DNA of 54,187 bases from Pseudomonas guariconensis (GCF_024127895.1 NZ_JAMYBK010000028.1:1-54187); one strand, 5' to 3'. Positions 23,741 through 32,074 are shown, numbered from the stretch's first letter. Numbers and translations: made by a program. The notes: generated from the sequence alone by a model not told the origin.

Positions 23741-24214
23741 ATGTCCCATTTCACCCCGGAAAATTTCCAGAGCTGCACCCTCGGCATGCTGCTGGGCCGT
23801 GCCACGTTGTTGAAGGACCGCATCCTCGATTCGCACCTGGAGGCCGACGGCATCACCGCCGCGCAGTTCAAGGTGTTGATCATCGTCGCCCAGTACCAGG
23901 TGGACACCCCGGCCGAGCTGTGCCGCTACCTGGGCCTGGACAGCGGCTCGATGACGCGCATGCTCGACCGCCTCGAGCAGAAGGGGCTGGTCCTGCGCAA
24001 TCGCTGCCCGCAAGACCGTCGCCAGGTGCGCCTGGCCTTGACCCGCGAGGGCCAGCGCCTGGCCGATCGCCTGCCGCAGATCGGCGCGGCATCGATGAAC
24101 GAGCTGCTCGGCGTGCTGCAACCGGAAGAACTCAAGACCCTCGAAGGCCTGTTGGCCAAGGTGCTGATCAGCGCCGGCGACCCCCTGACGATCCGCCGCT
24201 TCGGCGATCGTTGA
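23741..24214 (+). CDS. MarR-family repressor of the adjacent efflux pump
   Basis: A 157-residue winged-helix regulator. The core is ITAAQFKVLIIVAQYQ, then the recognition helix region TPAELCRYLGLDSGSMTRML, and the wing RNRCPQDRRQVRLALTREG. MarR proteins bind palindromes as dimers and are released by phenolic or drug-like ligands. The start is taken at ATG 23741 (MSHFTPENF) rather than an earlier TTG. The pump genes begin 30 bp downstream and the palindromic operator is 34 bp upstream, a self-contained ligand-inducible efflux operon like E. coli emrRAB. Confidence 0.92.
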   Translation: MSHFTPENFQSCTLGMLLGRATLLKDRILDSHLEADGITAAQFKVLIIVAQYQVDTPAELCRYLGLDSGSMTRMLDRLEQKGLVLRNRCPQDRRQVRLALTREGQRLADRLPQIGAASMNELLGVLQPEELKTLEGLLAKVLISAGDPLTIRRFGDR

Positions 24215-24244
24215 TCCCTGTCACGATTCATCCAAGGTACCGTC

Positions 24245-25438
24245 ATGGCCACTCCCGTCGACACCACCTCCACCAGCGCGACGCCTGAAGCCTCGCGCAA
24301 GCGCAAGACCTGGCTGCTGGGCCTGTTGCTCGTGCTGGTTCTTGCCGGCGCCGCCACCTGGGCCTGGTACGCCCTGGTCGGGCGTTGGCACGAGAGCACC
24401 GACGACGCCTACGTCAACGGCAACGTGGTGGAAATCACTCCCCTGGTGACCGGCACCGTCACCAGCATCGGTGCCGACGATGGCGACCTGGTCCACGCCG
24501 GCCAGGTGCTGTTGCGCTTCGACCCGGCCGACAGCGAGGTCGCCCTGCAATCGGCCGAGGCCAGGCTGGCGCGCACCGTACGCCAGGTGCGTGGCCTGTA
24601 CAGCAACGTCGATGCCCTCAAGGCCCAGGTACAGACCCGCCAGGCCGAACTGAAGAAGGCCCGGGAAAACTACCAGCGGCGCAAGGTGCTGGCCGACAGC
24701 GGGGCGATCGCCGCCGAGGAGCTTTCCCATTCCCGCGACGACCTGAGCGCCGCCCAGAGCGCCCTGGACAATGCCCGTCAGCAGCTCAGCACCAGCACTG
24801 CGCTGGTCGACGACACCGTGGTCTCCTCGCATCCCGAGGTCATGGCCGCCGCCGCCGACCTGCGCCAGGCCTACCTCGACCACGCTCGCACCACCCTGGT
24901 GGCGCCGGTGACCGGCTACGTGGCCAAGCGCACCGTGCAACTGGGTCAGCGCCTGCAGCCGGGTACCGCGACCATGGCGGTGATCCCCCTGGACCAGGTG
25001 TGGATCGACGCCAACTTCAAGGAAACCCAGCTGCGCGACATGCGCATCGGCCAGCCGGTGGAGGTCACCGCCGACCTCTACGGCAGCGCCGTGAAGTACA
25101 GCGGCACCATCGACAGCCTCGGCGCCGGTACCGGCAGCGCCTTCGCCCTGTTGCCAGCGCAGAACGCCACCGGCAACTGGATCAAGATCGTCCAGCGGGT
25201 GCCGGTACGTATTCACCTCGACCCCCAGCAACTCAAGGCGCACCCGCTGCGCATCGGCCTGTCCACCGTGGTCGAGGTCGACCTGCACGACCAGAGTGGC
25301 CCGGCCCTGGCACAGCAACCGCCGCAGCAGGCCAGCTACACCACTCAGGTGTATGACCGCCAACTGGTCGAGGCCGACCACCTGATCGCCCGGCTGATCC
25401 ACGAGAACAGCGCGTCCGGCAAGACGGCCCAGCGATGA
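24245..25438 (+). CDS. EmrA-like membrane fusion protein
   Basis: A 397-residue periplasmic adaptor of an MFS tripartite efflux system. It has a short cytoplasmic N-terminus, one TM anchor (WLLGLLLVLVLAGAATWAWY, about 20-40) and a lipoyl half-motif (DDAYVNGNVVEITPLVTGTV). A coiled-coil hairpin of about 110 residues with many Ala, Gln and Arg follows, then the second half-motif (TTLVAPVTGYVAKRTVQLGQ) and the beta-barrel (VWIDANFKETQLRDMRIGQP). The last bases overlap the pump gene (ATGA), so the two are co-translated. No outer-membrane channel gene is present in the operon; a shared one must be recruited. Confidence 0.93.
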   Translation: MATPVDTTSTSATPEASRKRKTWLLGLLLVLVLAGAATWAWYALVGRWHESTDDAYVNGNVVEITPLVTGTVTSIGADDGDLVHAGQVLLRFDPADSEVALQSAEARLARTVRQVRGLYSNVDALKAQVQTRQAELKKARENYQRRKVLADSGAIAAEELSHSRDDLSAAQSALDNARQQLSTSTALVDDTVVSSHPEVMAAAADLRQAYLDHARTTLVAPVTGYVAKRTVQLGQRLQPGTATMAVIPLDQVWIDANFKETQLRDMRIGQPVEVTADLYGSAVKYSGTIDSLGAGTGSAFALLPAQNATGNWIKIVQRVPVRIHLDPQQLKAHPLRIGLSTVVEVDLHDQSGPALAQQPPQQASYTTQVYDRQLVEADHLIARLIHENSASGKTAQR

Positions 25439-26970
25439 GCGACAACGCACCCGCCCAGTTCACGCCGCCGAGCCTGCTGCTGACCACCATCGGCCTGTCG
25501 CTGGCGACTTTCATGCAGGTGCTCGACACCACCATCGCCAACGTGGCCTTGCCGACCATCTCCGGCAACCTGGGGGTGAGCTACGAGCAGGGCACCTGGG
25601 TGATCACCTCGTTCGCCGTGAGCAACGCCATCGCCTTGCCGCTGACCGGTTGGCTGAGCCGGCGTTTCGGCGAGGTGAAGCTGTTCATCTGGGCCACGCT
25701 GCTGTTCGTGCTCGCCTCGTTCCTGTGCGGCATCGCCCAGTCGATGCCCGAGCTGGTGGCCTTCCGTGTGCTCCAGGGGGTGGTGGCAGGCCCGCTGTAT
25801 CCGATGACCCAGACCTTGCTGATTGCGGTATACCCGCCGGCCAAGCGGGGGATGGCCCTGGCCCTGCTGGCCATGGTCACGGTGGTGGCGCCGATCGCAG
25901 GGCCGATCCTCGGCGGCTGGATCACCGACAGCTACAGCTGGCCATGGATCTTCTTCATCAACGTGCCTATCGGCCTGTTCGCCGCCGCCGTGGTGCGCCA
26001 GCAGATGCGCGCGCGGCCGGTGCTCACCAGCCGTCAGCCGATGGACTACATCGGCCTGCTGACCCTGGTCATCGGCGTCGGTGCGTTGCAGGTGGTGCTG
26101 GACAAAGGCAATGACCTGGACTGGTTCGAGTCGTCGTTCATCGTCGTTGGCAGCCTGATATCGGTGGTGTTCCTGGCGATCTTCGTGATCTGGGAGCTGA
26201 CTGACCGCCATCCAGTGGTCAACCTGCGGCTGTTCGTGCACCGTAACTTTCGCATCGGCACGTTGGTGCTGGTAGGTGGCTATGCGGGGTTCTTCGGCAT
26301 CAACCTGATCCTGCCGCAGTGGCTGCAGACACAGATGGGCTACACCGCCACCTGGGCGGGCCTGGCGGTGGCGCCGATCGGCCTGTTGCCGGTGCTCATG
26401 TCGCCCTTCGTCGGCAAGTACGCCCACCGATTCGACCTGCGCCTGCTGGCGGGGCTGGCGTTCCTGGCGATCGGCACCAGTTGCTACATGCGGGCCGGCT
26501 TCACCAGCGAGGTGGACTTCCAGCACGTGGCGCTGGTGCAGTTGTTCATGGGGATCGGTGTGGCGCTGTTCTTCATGCCGACCTTGAGCATCCTGTTATC
26601 GGACCTGCCGCCCCATCAGATCGCCGATGGCTCGGGCCTGGCCACGTTCCTGCGCACCCTTGGCGGCAGCTTCGCCGCCTCGCTGACCACCTGGATCTGG
26701 ATTCGCCGGGCCGACCAGCACCATGCCTACCTGAGCGAGAACATCAGCCAGTACGACCCGGCCACCCGTCATGCGCTGGAGCAGTTGGGTGGGGCGAACC
26801 CGCAGAGCTACGCGCAGCTGGAGCAGATCCTCAACGGGCAGGCGTACATGATGTCGACGGTGGACTACTTCACCCTGATGACCTGGATATTCGCCGGCCT
26901 GATCCTGCTGGTATGGCTGGCGCGTCCGCCGTTCACGGCCAAGGCCGGGCCGGCTTCGGCGGGGCATTGA
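25435..26970 (+). CDS. EmrB-like DHA2 family MFS drug:proton antiporter
   Basis: A 511-residue inner-membrane pump with 14 predicted TM segments. The DHA2 signature at TM1 is FMQVLDTTIANVALPTISGN, motif A is GWLSRRFGEVKLF and motif C is VAPIAGPILGGWITDSYSW. It would export hydrophobic toxic compounds with EmrA, energised by the proton gradient. It overlaps the emrA-like gene by four bases and is followed by a hairpin. The regulator at the head of the operon is a MarR protein, so the substrate is probably an aromatic or uncoupler-like compound (inference). Confidence 0.93.
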   Translation: MSDNAPAQFTPPSLLLTTIGLSLATFMQVLDTTIANVALPTISGNLGVSYEQGTWVITSFAVSNAIALPLTGWLSRRFGEVKLFIWATLLFVLASFLCGIAQSMPELVAFRVLQGVVAGPLYPMTQTLLIAVYPPAKRGMALALLAMVTVVAPIAGPILGGWITDSYSWPWIFFINVPIGLFAAAVVRQQMRARPVLTSRQPMDYIGLLTLVIGVGALQVVLDKGNDLDWFESSFIVVGSLISVVFLAIFVIWELTDRHPVVNLRLFVHRNFRIGTLVLVGGYAGFFGINLILPQWLQTQMGYTATWAGLAVAPIGLLPVLMSPFVGKYAHRFDLRLLAGLAFLAIGTSCYMRAGFTSEVDFQHVALVQLFMGIGVALFFMPTLSILLSDLPPHQIADGSGLATFLRTLGGSFAASLTTWIWIRRADQHHAYLSENISQYDPATRHALEQLGGANPQSYAQLEQILNGQAYMMSTVDYFTLMTWIFAGLILLVWLARPPFTAKAGPASAGH

Positions 26971-26977
26971 GCCGGTG

Positions 26978-26996
26978 AGCGCCCTTTAGGGGCGCT
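26978..26996 (+). terminator. Hairpin after the efflux operon
   Basis: AGCGCCC, loop TTTA, GGGGCGCT just after the pump stop codon, nested in an outer GCCGG/CCGGC pair. There is no U-tract, so efficiency is uncertain. Confidence 0.5.
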
Positions 26997-27069
26997 GCCC
27001 CGCCGGCATTCACAATCGGGCGCTTTTCCCCTATTGTCGAAGGTTCATTCCCAGGCAATTGGCAGGCTC

Positions 27070-27816
27070 ATGGAGAAAGTCATCGTGATCACCGGTGCCA
27101 GCCGTGGCATCGGCGCCGCCACCGCGTTGCTGGCGGCCAGGCAAGGTTACCGTATCTGCATCAACTACCACGCCGACGACCAGGCCGCCGAACAGGTGCT
27201 CGGCCAGGTCCGCGCGCTGGGGGCCATGGCCATCGCCGTGCGTGCCGACGCCAGCGTCGAGGATGAGGTGATGCAACTGTTCCACCGTGTCGACCAGGAG
27301 CTCGGCCCGGTCACCGCGTTGGTCAACAACGCCGGCACCATCGGCCAGCAGAGCCGGGTCGAGGAAATGTCCGAGTTCCGCCTGCTCAAGGTGATGAAGT
27401 CCAACGTGGTCGGCCCGATGCTGTGCGCCAAGCATGCCCTGCTGCGCATGGCCCGGCGCCATGGCGGCCAGGGCGGCGGCATCGTCAACGTGTCGTCGGT
27501 GGCCGCGCGTCTCGGGGCGCCCAACGAATATGTCGACTACGCGGCCTCCAAGGGCGCACTGGACACCTTCACCATCGGCCTGGCCAAGGAAGTGGCGGGC
27601 GAGGGCGTGCGGGTCAACGGCGTGCGGCCGGGTTACATCCATACCGGTTTCCATGCCCTGAGCGGCGATCCCGAGCGGGTGGCCAAGCTCGAGCCAGGGC
27701 TGCCCATGGGGCGTGGCGGGCAACCCGAGGAAGTAGCCGAGGCGATCCTCTGGCTGCTGTCGGACAAGGCGTCCTATTCCACCGGCAGCTTCATCGAGCT
27801 GGGGGGCGGGCGCTAG
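27070..27816 (+). CDS. Short-chain dehydrogenase/reductase
   Basis: A 248-residue NAD(P)(H)-dependent SDR. The cofactor loop TGASRGIG is at residues 8-15, NNAGT follows about position 90, the catalytic Ser lies in IVNVSSVAARLG and the YxxxK pair in YVDYAASKGALD. Full length and the usual ending (FIELGGGR) indicate an intact enzyme resembling glucose-1-dehydrogenase or 3-oxoacyl-ACP reductase types; the substrate is unknown. The start is the ATG at 27070, before MEKVIVITG; a TTG further upstream adds twelve residues outside the fold. Its TAG stop is formed by the first bases of the palindromic element at 27814. Confidence 0.9.
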   Translation: MEKVIVITGASRGIGAATALLAARQGYRICINYHADDQAAEQVLGQVRALGAMAIAVRADASVEDEVMQLFHRVDQELGPVTALVNNAGTIGQQSRVEEMSEFRLLKVMKSNVVGPMLCAKHALLRMARRHGGQGGGIVNVSSVAARLGAPNEYVDYAASKGALDTFTIGLAKEVAGEGVRVNGVRPGYIHTGFHALSGDPERVAKLEPGLPMGRGGQPEEVAEAILWLLSDKASYSTGSFIELGGGR

Positions 27817-27977
27817 TGTCCTGTCTCGGGAATAAGCTGTTCGCTTTTGGCGGCGTCTTGGGCGCCCGGCCGGCGTTGCCACTGCTCGCCATAGCCCTGC
27901 TATGACTCGTCGCGGCGCCTTGGCCGAACACCCAAGCCACTCGCCAAAAGAGAACGTATTTCCGAGACAGGACACTA
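27814..27977. mobile_element. MITE-like 164-bp palindromic element
   Basis: The ends TAGTGTCCTGTCTCGG and CCGAGACAGGACACTA are perfect 16-bp inverted repeats. The similarity continues inward for about 55 bp per arm (TTTTGGCG, CTTGGG and CGGCC are shared in order), so the whole unit can fold into one long hairpin. CTAG occurs at both edges, consistent with a TA or CTAG target duplication as made by IS630- or IS5-type transposases. It encodes no protein. It begins exactly at the stop codon of the SDR gene and supplies that stop. It may also act as a terminator between the SDR and the convergent regulator gene. Confidence 0.7.
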
Positions 27978-28053
27978 GGGCGTTTTGGGGGCGCTGTCAG
28001 CCGAACGTTCCCTGTGCCCCAGCGCAGCCCGAAGGGTCGTGTAATCCCTGCTG

Positions 28054-29463
28054 TCAAAACGATCGTGCGATCCGCCCCAGGGTTGCCATCGCCTGCTCCG
28101 CGCCATCGCTCCAGGGGCTGCCATAGTTCAGGCGGATGCAGTTGCCAAAGCGCCGGGTGGGCGAGAAGATCGGCCCCGGGGCGATACTGATACCCTGGGC
28201 CAGGGCCATGTGGAACAGCTTGAGCGCATCCATCCGTTCGGGCAGCTCCAGCCACAGGAAGTAGCCGCCTGTGGGCTGGCTGACCCGGGTCTGGGCCGGC
28301 AGGTGGCGGGCGATGGCGGCGAGCATGCTGGCCTGTTGCCCTTCCAGGGCGTACCGCAACTTGCGCAGGTGACGGTCATAGCCGCCATGCTGCAGGTAGT
28401 CGGCAATCGCCGCCTGGGCTGGCATCGATGCACACAGCGAGGTCATCAGCTTGAGCCGCTCGATCTTGCGGGCGAAGCGTCCGGCGGCCACCCAGCCGAT
28501 GCGGTAGCCCGGTGCGAGGCTCTTGGCGAAGGAGCCGCAGTGCATCACCAGGCCTTCGCTGTCGAAGGCCTTGGCCGGCTTGGGCGCCTGCTGCGAGTAA
28601 TAGAGTTCGGCGTAGACATCGTCCTCGATCAACGGCACCTGGTGGCGGCGCAGCAGCTCGACCAGTGCCTGTTTCTTCGCCTCCGGCATGCTGGCGCCCA
28701 CCGGGTTCTGGAAGTTGGTCATGCACCACACGGCCTTGACCGGATGCTGCTCCAGGGCTTGCGCCAGGGCGTCCAGGTCCATGCCTTCGCGTGGTTGCAC
28801 CGGGATCTCCACGGCCTTGAGCTTGAGCCGCTCCAGCACCTGCAGGCAGGCGTAGAAGGCCGGCGCCTCGATGGCCACCAGATCGCCAGGTTCGGTGCCC
28901 GCCTGCAGACACAGGTTCAGGGCCTCCAGGGCGCCGTTGGTGATCAGCAGTTCCTCCATCGGCAACATCAATCCGCCAACCATGTAGCGCAGGGCGATCT
29001 GCCGGCGCAGCTGCGGGTTGCCCGGCGACAGGTCGCTGACCACCATGTGCGGGTCCATGGCCCGGCTGGCGCTGGCCAGGGAGCGTGCCAGGCGTTGCAG
29101 CGGGAACAGCCCCGGGCTGGGGAAGGCCGAGCCGAACGGCACGGTGTGCGGGTCCTTGATCGAGTCGAGGATGGAGAACACCAGGTCGCTGACGTCCACG
29201 TCGGTGGAGCCGCCGGCCGGCGCCAGGGCCTGGGGCTCGCTGAACTGGCGGGGCGCATGGGCATTGACGAAATAGCCCGAGCGCGGCCGGGCGCGGATCA
29301 GCCCACGGCGCTCGAGCAGGTAGTAGGCCTGGAACACCGTGGACGGGCTGACCCCGTGGGTTTGGCTGGCATAGCGTACCGATGGCACGCGCTGGCCCGG
29401 GCCGAGCACCCCGGAGCGGATCAGTTCGGCAATGTCGTCGGCGAATCGTTCGTAGCGTTTCAT
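28054..29463 (-). CDS. MocR/PdxR-family GntR-aminotransferase regulator
   Basis: A 469-residue transcriptional regulator. The N-terminal GntR winged helix (about 1-70) includes GQRVPSVRYASQTHGVSPST and RPRSGYFV. The C-terminal fold-type I aminotransferase domain has LITNGALEALNLCL, NFQNPVGASMP, EDDVYAELYY and the PLP Lys in CGSFAKSLAPGYRIGW. The lysine and arginine are intact, in contrast to the protein encoded at 5620-6969. Such proteins sense PLP, GABA or amino-acid-derived ligands. Neighbours are an SDR (convergent, with a MITE between) and the small DUF3203-like gene upstream, so no target is evident. Confidence 0.92.
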   Translation of the reverse strand: MKRYERFADDIAELIRSGVLGPGQRVPSVRYASQTHGVSPSTVFQAYYLLERRGLIRARPRSGYFVNAHAPRQFSEPQALAPAGGSTDVDVSDLVFSILDSIKDPHTVPFGSAFPSPGLFPLQRLARSLASASRAMDPHMVVSDLSPGNPQLRRQIALRYMVGGLMLPMEELLITNGALEALNLCLQAGTEPGDLVAIEAPAFYACLQVLERLKLKAVEIPVQPREGMDLDALAQALEQHPVKAVWCMTNFQNPVGASMPEAKKQALVELLRRHQVPLIEDDVYAELYYSQQAPKPAKAFDSEGLVMHCGSFAKSLAPGYRIGWVAAGRFARKIERLKLMTSLCASMPAQAAIADYLQHGGYDRHLRKLRYALEGQQASMLAAIARHLPAQTRVSQPTGGYFLWLELPERMDALKLFHMALAQGISIAPGPIFSPTRRFGNCIRLNYGSPWSDGAEQAMATLGRIARSF

Positions 29464-29582
29464 TGTGGCTGGGCCAGGCGGGGTGAAGGGCGTAGGAATG
29501 CCGCCCGGCCCAGGCAGTATGAGGTGTGCCCTGTTTTCAGTACAGACTCAGTTTGCGCGATGAAAACCGTATCAGATTGTCG

Positions 29583-29822
29583 CTAGATCACCGAGCCTGG
29601 CGTGCTGGCCTTCAGGTGCCGGCGGCTGTCCAGCGCGCCTGCGACGGTGAGGGCATCGGCCTCGGCTTCGGTGATCGGCACGCGCTGGCCGGCGAGCAGC
29701 GCCACGGACATGCGCAGTTGCTCGTCGGTGACGATCTCGATATCCGGGCCATCGCCCTCGATGCGCAGGTCTTCGCCGATCAGGGTGCAGCGGCGGGTGC
29801 TTTCGTCGATTTCAACGGGCAT
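29583..29822 (-). CDS. Small conserved Pseudomonas protein, probably DUF3203
   Basis: A 79-residue acidic protein (MPVEIDESTRRCTLIGEDLR) without signal peptide or membrane segment. The pattern IEIVTDEQLRMSVALLAG followed by ITEAEADALTVAGALDSRRH matches my memory of the small DUF3203 proteins of pseudomonads. The start is strongly supported by AGGAGG placed nine bases before the ATG. Function unknown. Confidence 0.75.
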   Translation of the reverse strand: MPVEIDESTRRCTLIGEDLRIEGDGPDIEIVTDEQLRMSVALLAGQRVPITEAEADALTVAGALDSRRHLKASTPGSVI

Positions 29823-29948
29823 GGCGGGTTCCTCCTGGTGGCGGTCATTGGTTGTGACCGCGCAGGCATTGGGGTTGCTGCATCGTTCCGCTCGGCGGAT
29901 CCGGTCGCACTCCCGGGTAGCGGTATGGTCAACGTCTTAAAGCCGTGC

Positions 29949-30052
29949 GGGCTCTTTCGCGGGCAAGCCCGCTCCCACATGGCCTTTGCAAACCGCATCA
30001 TGTTGGCCGACTCGGAACCTGTGGGAGCGGGCCTGCCCACGAAGGGGCCCGC
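29949..30052. repeat. Inverted REP pair (BIME) upstream of the MgtC-family gene
   Basis: GCGGGCAAGCCCGCTCCCACA (ending 29979) and TGTGGGAGCGGGC (30020-30032) are the typical P. putida REP sequence in head-to-head orientation, separated by about 40 bp. Such pairs occur hundreds of times in these genomes and mark intergenic DNA. Confidence 0.8.
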
Positions 30053-30090
30053 AACGGCCCTGGTGCGTTGCCCGATACGAGAGGGTTTCC

Positions 30091-30618
30091 ATGGATATCT
30101 GGCCCACGGTATGGCAGGCCATTCAAGCCGAGTTCGCCGACATCGCCGACGAGCGCGAGGTCACGCAGATCCTCGTGCGCCTGCTGATGGCGGCGCTGCT
30201 GGGCGCGGTACTGGGCTTCGAGCGCGAGCACAAGGGCAAGTCCGCCGGCGTGCGCACCCATATGCTGGTGTCGCTGGGGGCTGCGTTGTTCGTGCTGGCG
30301 CCGAGCATGGCCGGGGCCGACGAACAGGCACTCAGCCGGGTGATCCAGGGGATCGTCGCCGGTATCGGTTTCCTCGGTGCCGGCACCATCCTCAAGGGCA
30401 ACGGGCAGGACACCAGCCACGTGAAGGGGCTGACCACCGCCGCTGGGTTATGGATGACCGCTGCCATCGGTACCGCCGCCGGCATGGGCCGCGAGGCCAC
30501 GGCGCTGATCAGTACGGTCATGGCACTGCTGGTGCTGGGCACCATGCCGCTGCTGGTGGACAAGCTGGAAGGGGAGAATGGGGAGAAGCAGGAGGAAGAG
30601 GAGGGCGGGAAGCACTGA
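30091..30618 (+). CDS. MgtC/SapB-family inner-membrane protein
   Basis: A 175-residue membrane protein with four to five TM segments. The family signature is ALLGAVLGFEREHKGKSAGV followed by RTHMLVSLGAALFVL, then GIVAGIGFLGAGTILK and LTTAAGLWMTAAIGTAAGMG. MgtC proteins modulate F-ATPase and phosphate or magnesium homeostasis, and those of this short form often have unknown roles. It starts at the ATG preceded by GAGAGGG. It ends inside a hairpin that probably also terminates the sRNA on the opposite strand. Confidence 0.88.
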   Translation: MDIWPTVWQAIQAEFADIADEREVTQILVRLLMAALLGAVLGFEREHKGKSAGVRTHMLVSLGAALFVLAPSMAGADEQALSRVIQGIVAGIGFLGAGTILKGNGQDTSHVKGLTTAAGLWMTAAIGTAAGMGREATALISTVMALLVLGTMPLLVDKLEGENGEKQEEEEGGKH

Positions 30619-30639
30619 GGGGAGCCGAAGCTCCCCTCA
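30616..30639. terminator. Bidirectional hairpin between mgtC-family gene and CrcY-like RNA
   Basis: TGAGGGGAGC, loop CGAA, GCTCCCCTCA: a perfect 10-bp stem that includes the stop codon of the MgtC-family gene. On the minus strand the loop is the stable tetraloop TTCG. It would end both the + strand mRNA and the minus-strand sRNA. Confidence 0.7.
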
Positions 30640-30974
30640 AAGCGTTGTTGCCTGCTCTTTTTTATTATTGGAGACCGGCTTGTTGTTGTTTTTGTCAGCC
30701 CGTGCCTCGGTGTAGCGGGAGGCCCCCATCCGGGGCCAAGAGCAAACGTATTTTTTTGAGCGCTGACCTGCTTTCATCATTGCTGATCCGACCCTGACCG
30801 TCGCTACCTCGTGGTAGTTTTATTGTTCTGTGCCAGGTCGCGGGGGCATGCCCCCTGGAATGCATGTCTACTCCAAAAAAATCTGCTTGCTACGCCTCTG
30901 CCGTGTTGTTCTTGTTATGTCAGAGCCGTCATCTGTTGTTTTTATTGGGTGTCACGTTTTTGTTCTTGTTATGC
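30616..30974 (-). ncRNA. crcY: CrcY-like small RNA, antagonist of Crc/Hfq
   Basis: The 536-bp gap between the MgtC-family gene and mvaB has no credible gene. Its minus strand carries at least five A-rich CA motifs of the Hfq/Crc-binding type: ATAACAAGAACAAAAA, AATAAAAACAACAG, ATAACAAGAACAACA, AGAACAATAAAA and AAAAACAACAACAAG. A sigma-54 promoter with exact GG-N10-GC geometry places transcription start near 30974, and a 10-bp TTCG-loop hairpin ends it near 30616, giving about 360 nt. CrcZ and CrcY of P. putida have this size and these motifs and titrate Hfq/Crc to relieve catabolite repression. As I recall, crcY of KT2440 lies between the same two neighbours. The 3' end is inferred from the hairpin. 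Confidence 0.88.
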
Positions 30975-30983
30975 CAGAAGATA

Positions 30984-31001
30984 TAGCAGGTGCCGTGCCA
31001 A
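30984..31001 (-). promoter_or_regulatory. Sigma-54 (RpoN) promoter of the CrcY-like RNA
   Basis: On the minus strand TTGGCACGGCACCTGCTA has the invariant GG and GC exactly ten bases apart and matches the -24 element TGGCACG fully; the -12 element is CTGC. Known crcY and crcZ transcription depends on RpoN and the activator CbrB. Confidence 0.85.
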
Positions 31002-31082
31002 CTTTTTTAATTCCTTTAAAATCAATAGCTTGCTGTGTTTGGCGAAAATCGCACCACCTGAAAATCTGTCGAATTGTTTCCC

Positions 31083-31123
31083 TGTTACCCGATTTTTCGC
31101 TGCCAGGTGTGTGGGCGGTAACA
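31083..31123 (-). promoter_or_regulatory. Candidate CbrB enhancer dyad
   Basis: TGTTACC (31083-31089) and GGTAACA (31117-31123) form an inverted repeat centred about 130 bp upstream of the predicted sRNA start, the usual distance for a sigma-54 enhancer. TGTTAC and GTAACA half-sites are what I remember for CbrB at crcZ/crcY. Confidence 0.6.
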
Positions 31124-31154
31124 CTCACCCACACCTATGTGACACCCGTATGAC

Positions 31155-32054
31155 TCACTGCGCGCTGCGTGCCCGTGCCACCCGCGAGCCGTTGGCCCGG
31201 CCCAGCACGTCGCTGATGCGCTGGCCGGCGGCGATCAGCCGTTGCAGGTCGATGCCGGTGTCGATACCCAGCCCCTGCATCAGGTACACCACATCCTCGG
31301 TGGCCACGTTGCCGGTGGCACCCTTGGCATAGGGGCAGCCGCCCAGGCCCGCCACGGAGCTGTCGAACACCCGGATGCCTTCGAGCAGGCTGGCATAGAC
31401 ATTGGCCAGTGCCTGGCCATAGGTGTCGTGGAAATGCCCGGCCAGCCGCTCGCGCGGTACCTGCGTCGAGACCACCTCGAACAGGCGCCGGGCCTCGCCG
31501 GCGGTGCCGGTGCCGATGGTGTCGCCCAGCGACACCTCGTAGCAGCCCATGTCATGCAGGGCCCGGGCCACCGGGGCGACCTGCTCGGCGCTGACCTTGC
31601 CTTCATAAGGGCAGCCGAGTACGCAGGACACATAGCCGCGCACCTGGATGCCATGGCTACGTGCGGCCTCCATGATCGGTTCGAAGCGCTTGAGGCTGTC
31701 GCTGATCGAGCAGTTTATGTTGCGCTGGGAGAATGCCTCGGACGCAGCGGCGAACACCGCCACTTCCTTCACGCCCGCTGCCAGGGCGTCCTCGAAACCG
31801 CGCAGGTTGGGGGCCAAGGCCGCGTAGGTGACGCCGGGACGTTGCTGGATACCGGCGAACACCTCGGCGGAGCCGGCCATCTGCGGTACCCACTTGGGCG
31901 AGACGAAGCTGCCCACCTCGATATAGGAGAGCCCGGCCTCGCTGAGGTCGTCCACCAGGCGCACCTTGTCGGCGACGCTGATGGGCTGGGCTTCGTTCTG
32001 CAGGCCGTCGCGTGGGCCGACTTCGACCAGGCGGACGTTCTTGGGCAATGACAT
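31155..32054 (-). CDS. mvaB: Hydroxymethylglutaryl-CoA lyase
   Basis: A 299-residue TIM-barrel enzyme that splits HMG-CoA into acetoacetate and acetyl-CoA, the last step of leucine breakdown. Near the N-terminus it has VGPRDGLQNEAQPIS (catalytic Arg, metal-binding Asp). HFHDTYGQALANVYASL supplies metal-binding His residues. The family signature SVAGLGGCPYAKGATGNVAT contains the catalytic Cys. The start at 32054 (MSLPKNVRLVEVG) is 21 bp after the stop of liuR, so the two form an operon. Other leucine-pathway genes are not in this window. Confidence 0.95.
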   Translation of the reverse strand: MSLPKNVRLVEVGPRDGLQNEAQPISVADKVRLVDDLSEAGLSYIEVGSFVSPKWVPQMAGSAEVFAGIQQRPGVTYAALAPNLRGFEDALAAGVKEVAVFAAASEAFSQRNINCSISDSLKRFEPIMEAARSHGIQVRGYVSCVLGCPYEGKVSAEQVAPVARALHDMGCYEVSLGDTIGTGTAGEARRLFEVVSTQVPRERLAGHFHDTYGQALANVYASLLEGIRVFDSSVAGLGGCPYAKGATGNVATEDVVYLMQGLGIDTGIDLQRLIAAGQRISDVLGRANGSRVARARSAQ

Positions 32055-32074
32055 GGCGGGCTTCCTGTGGCGGG

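Noticed and set aside
30811..31332. Open frames on the + strand in the gap between the MgtC-family gene and mvaB
   Set aside because: They cover the CrcY-like RNA and its promoter, have no ribosome sites and no recognisable protein features.
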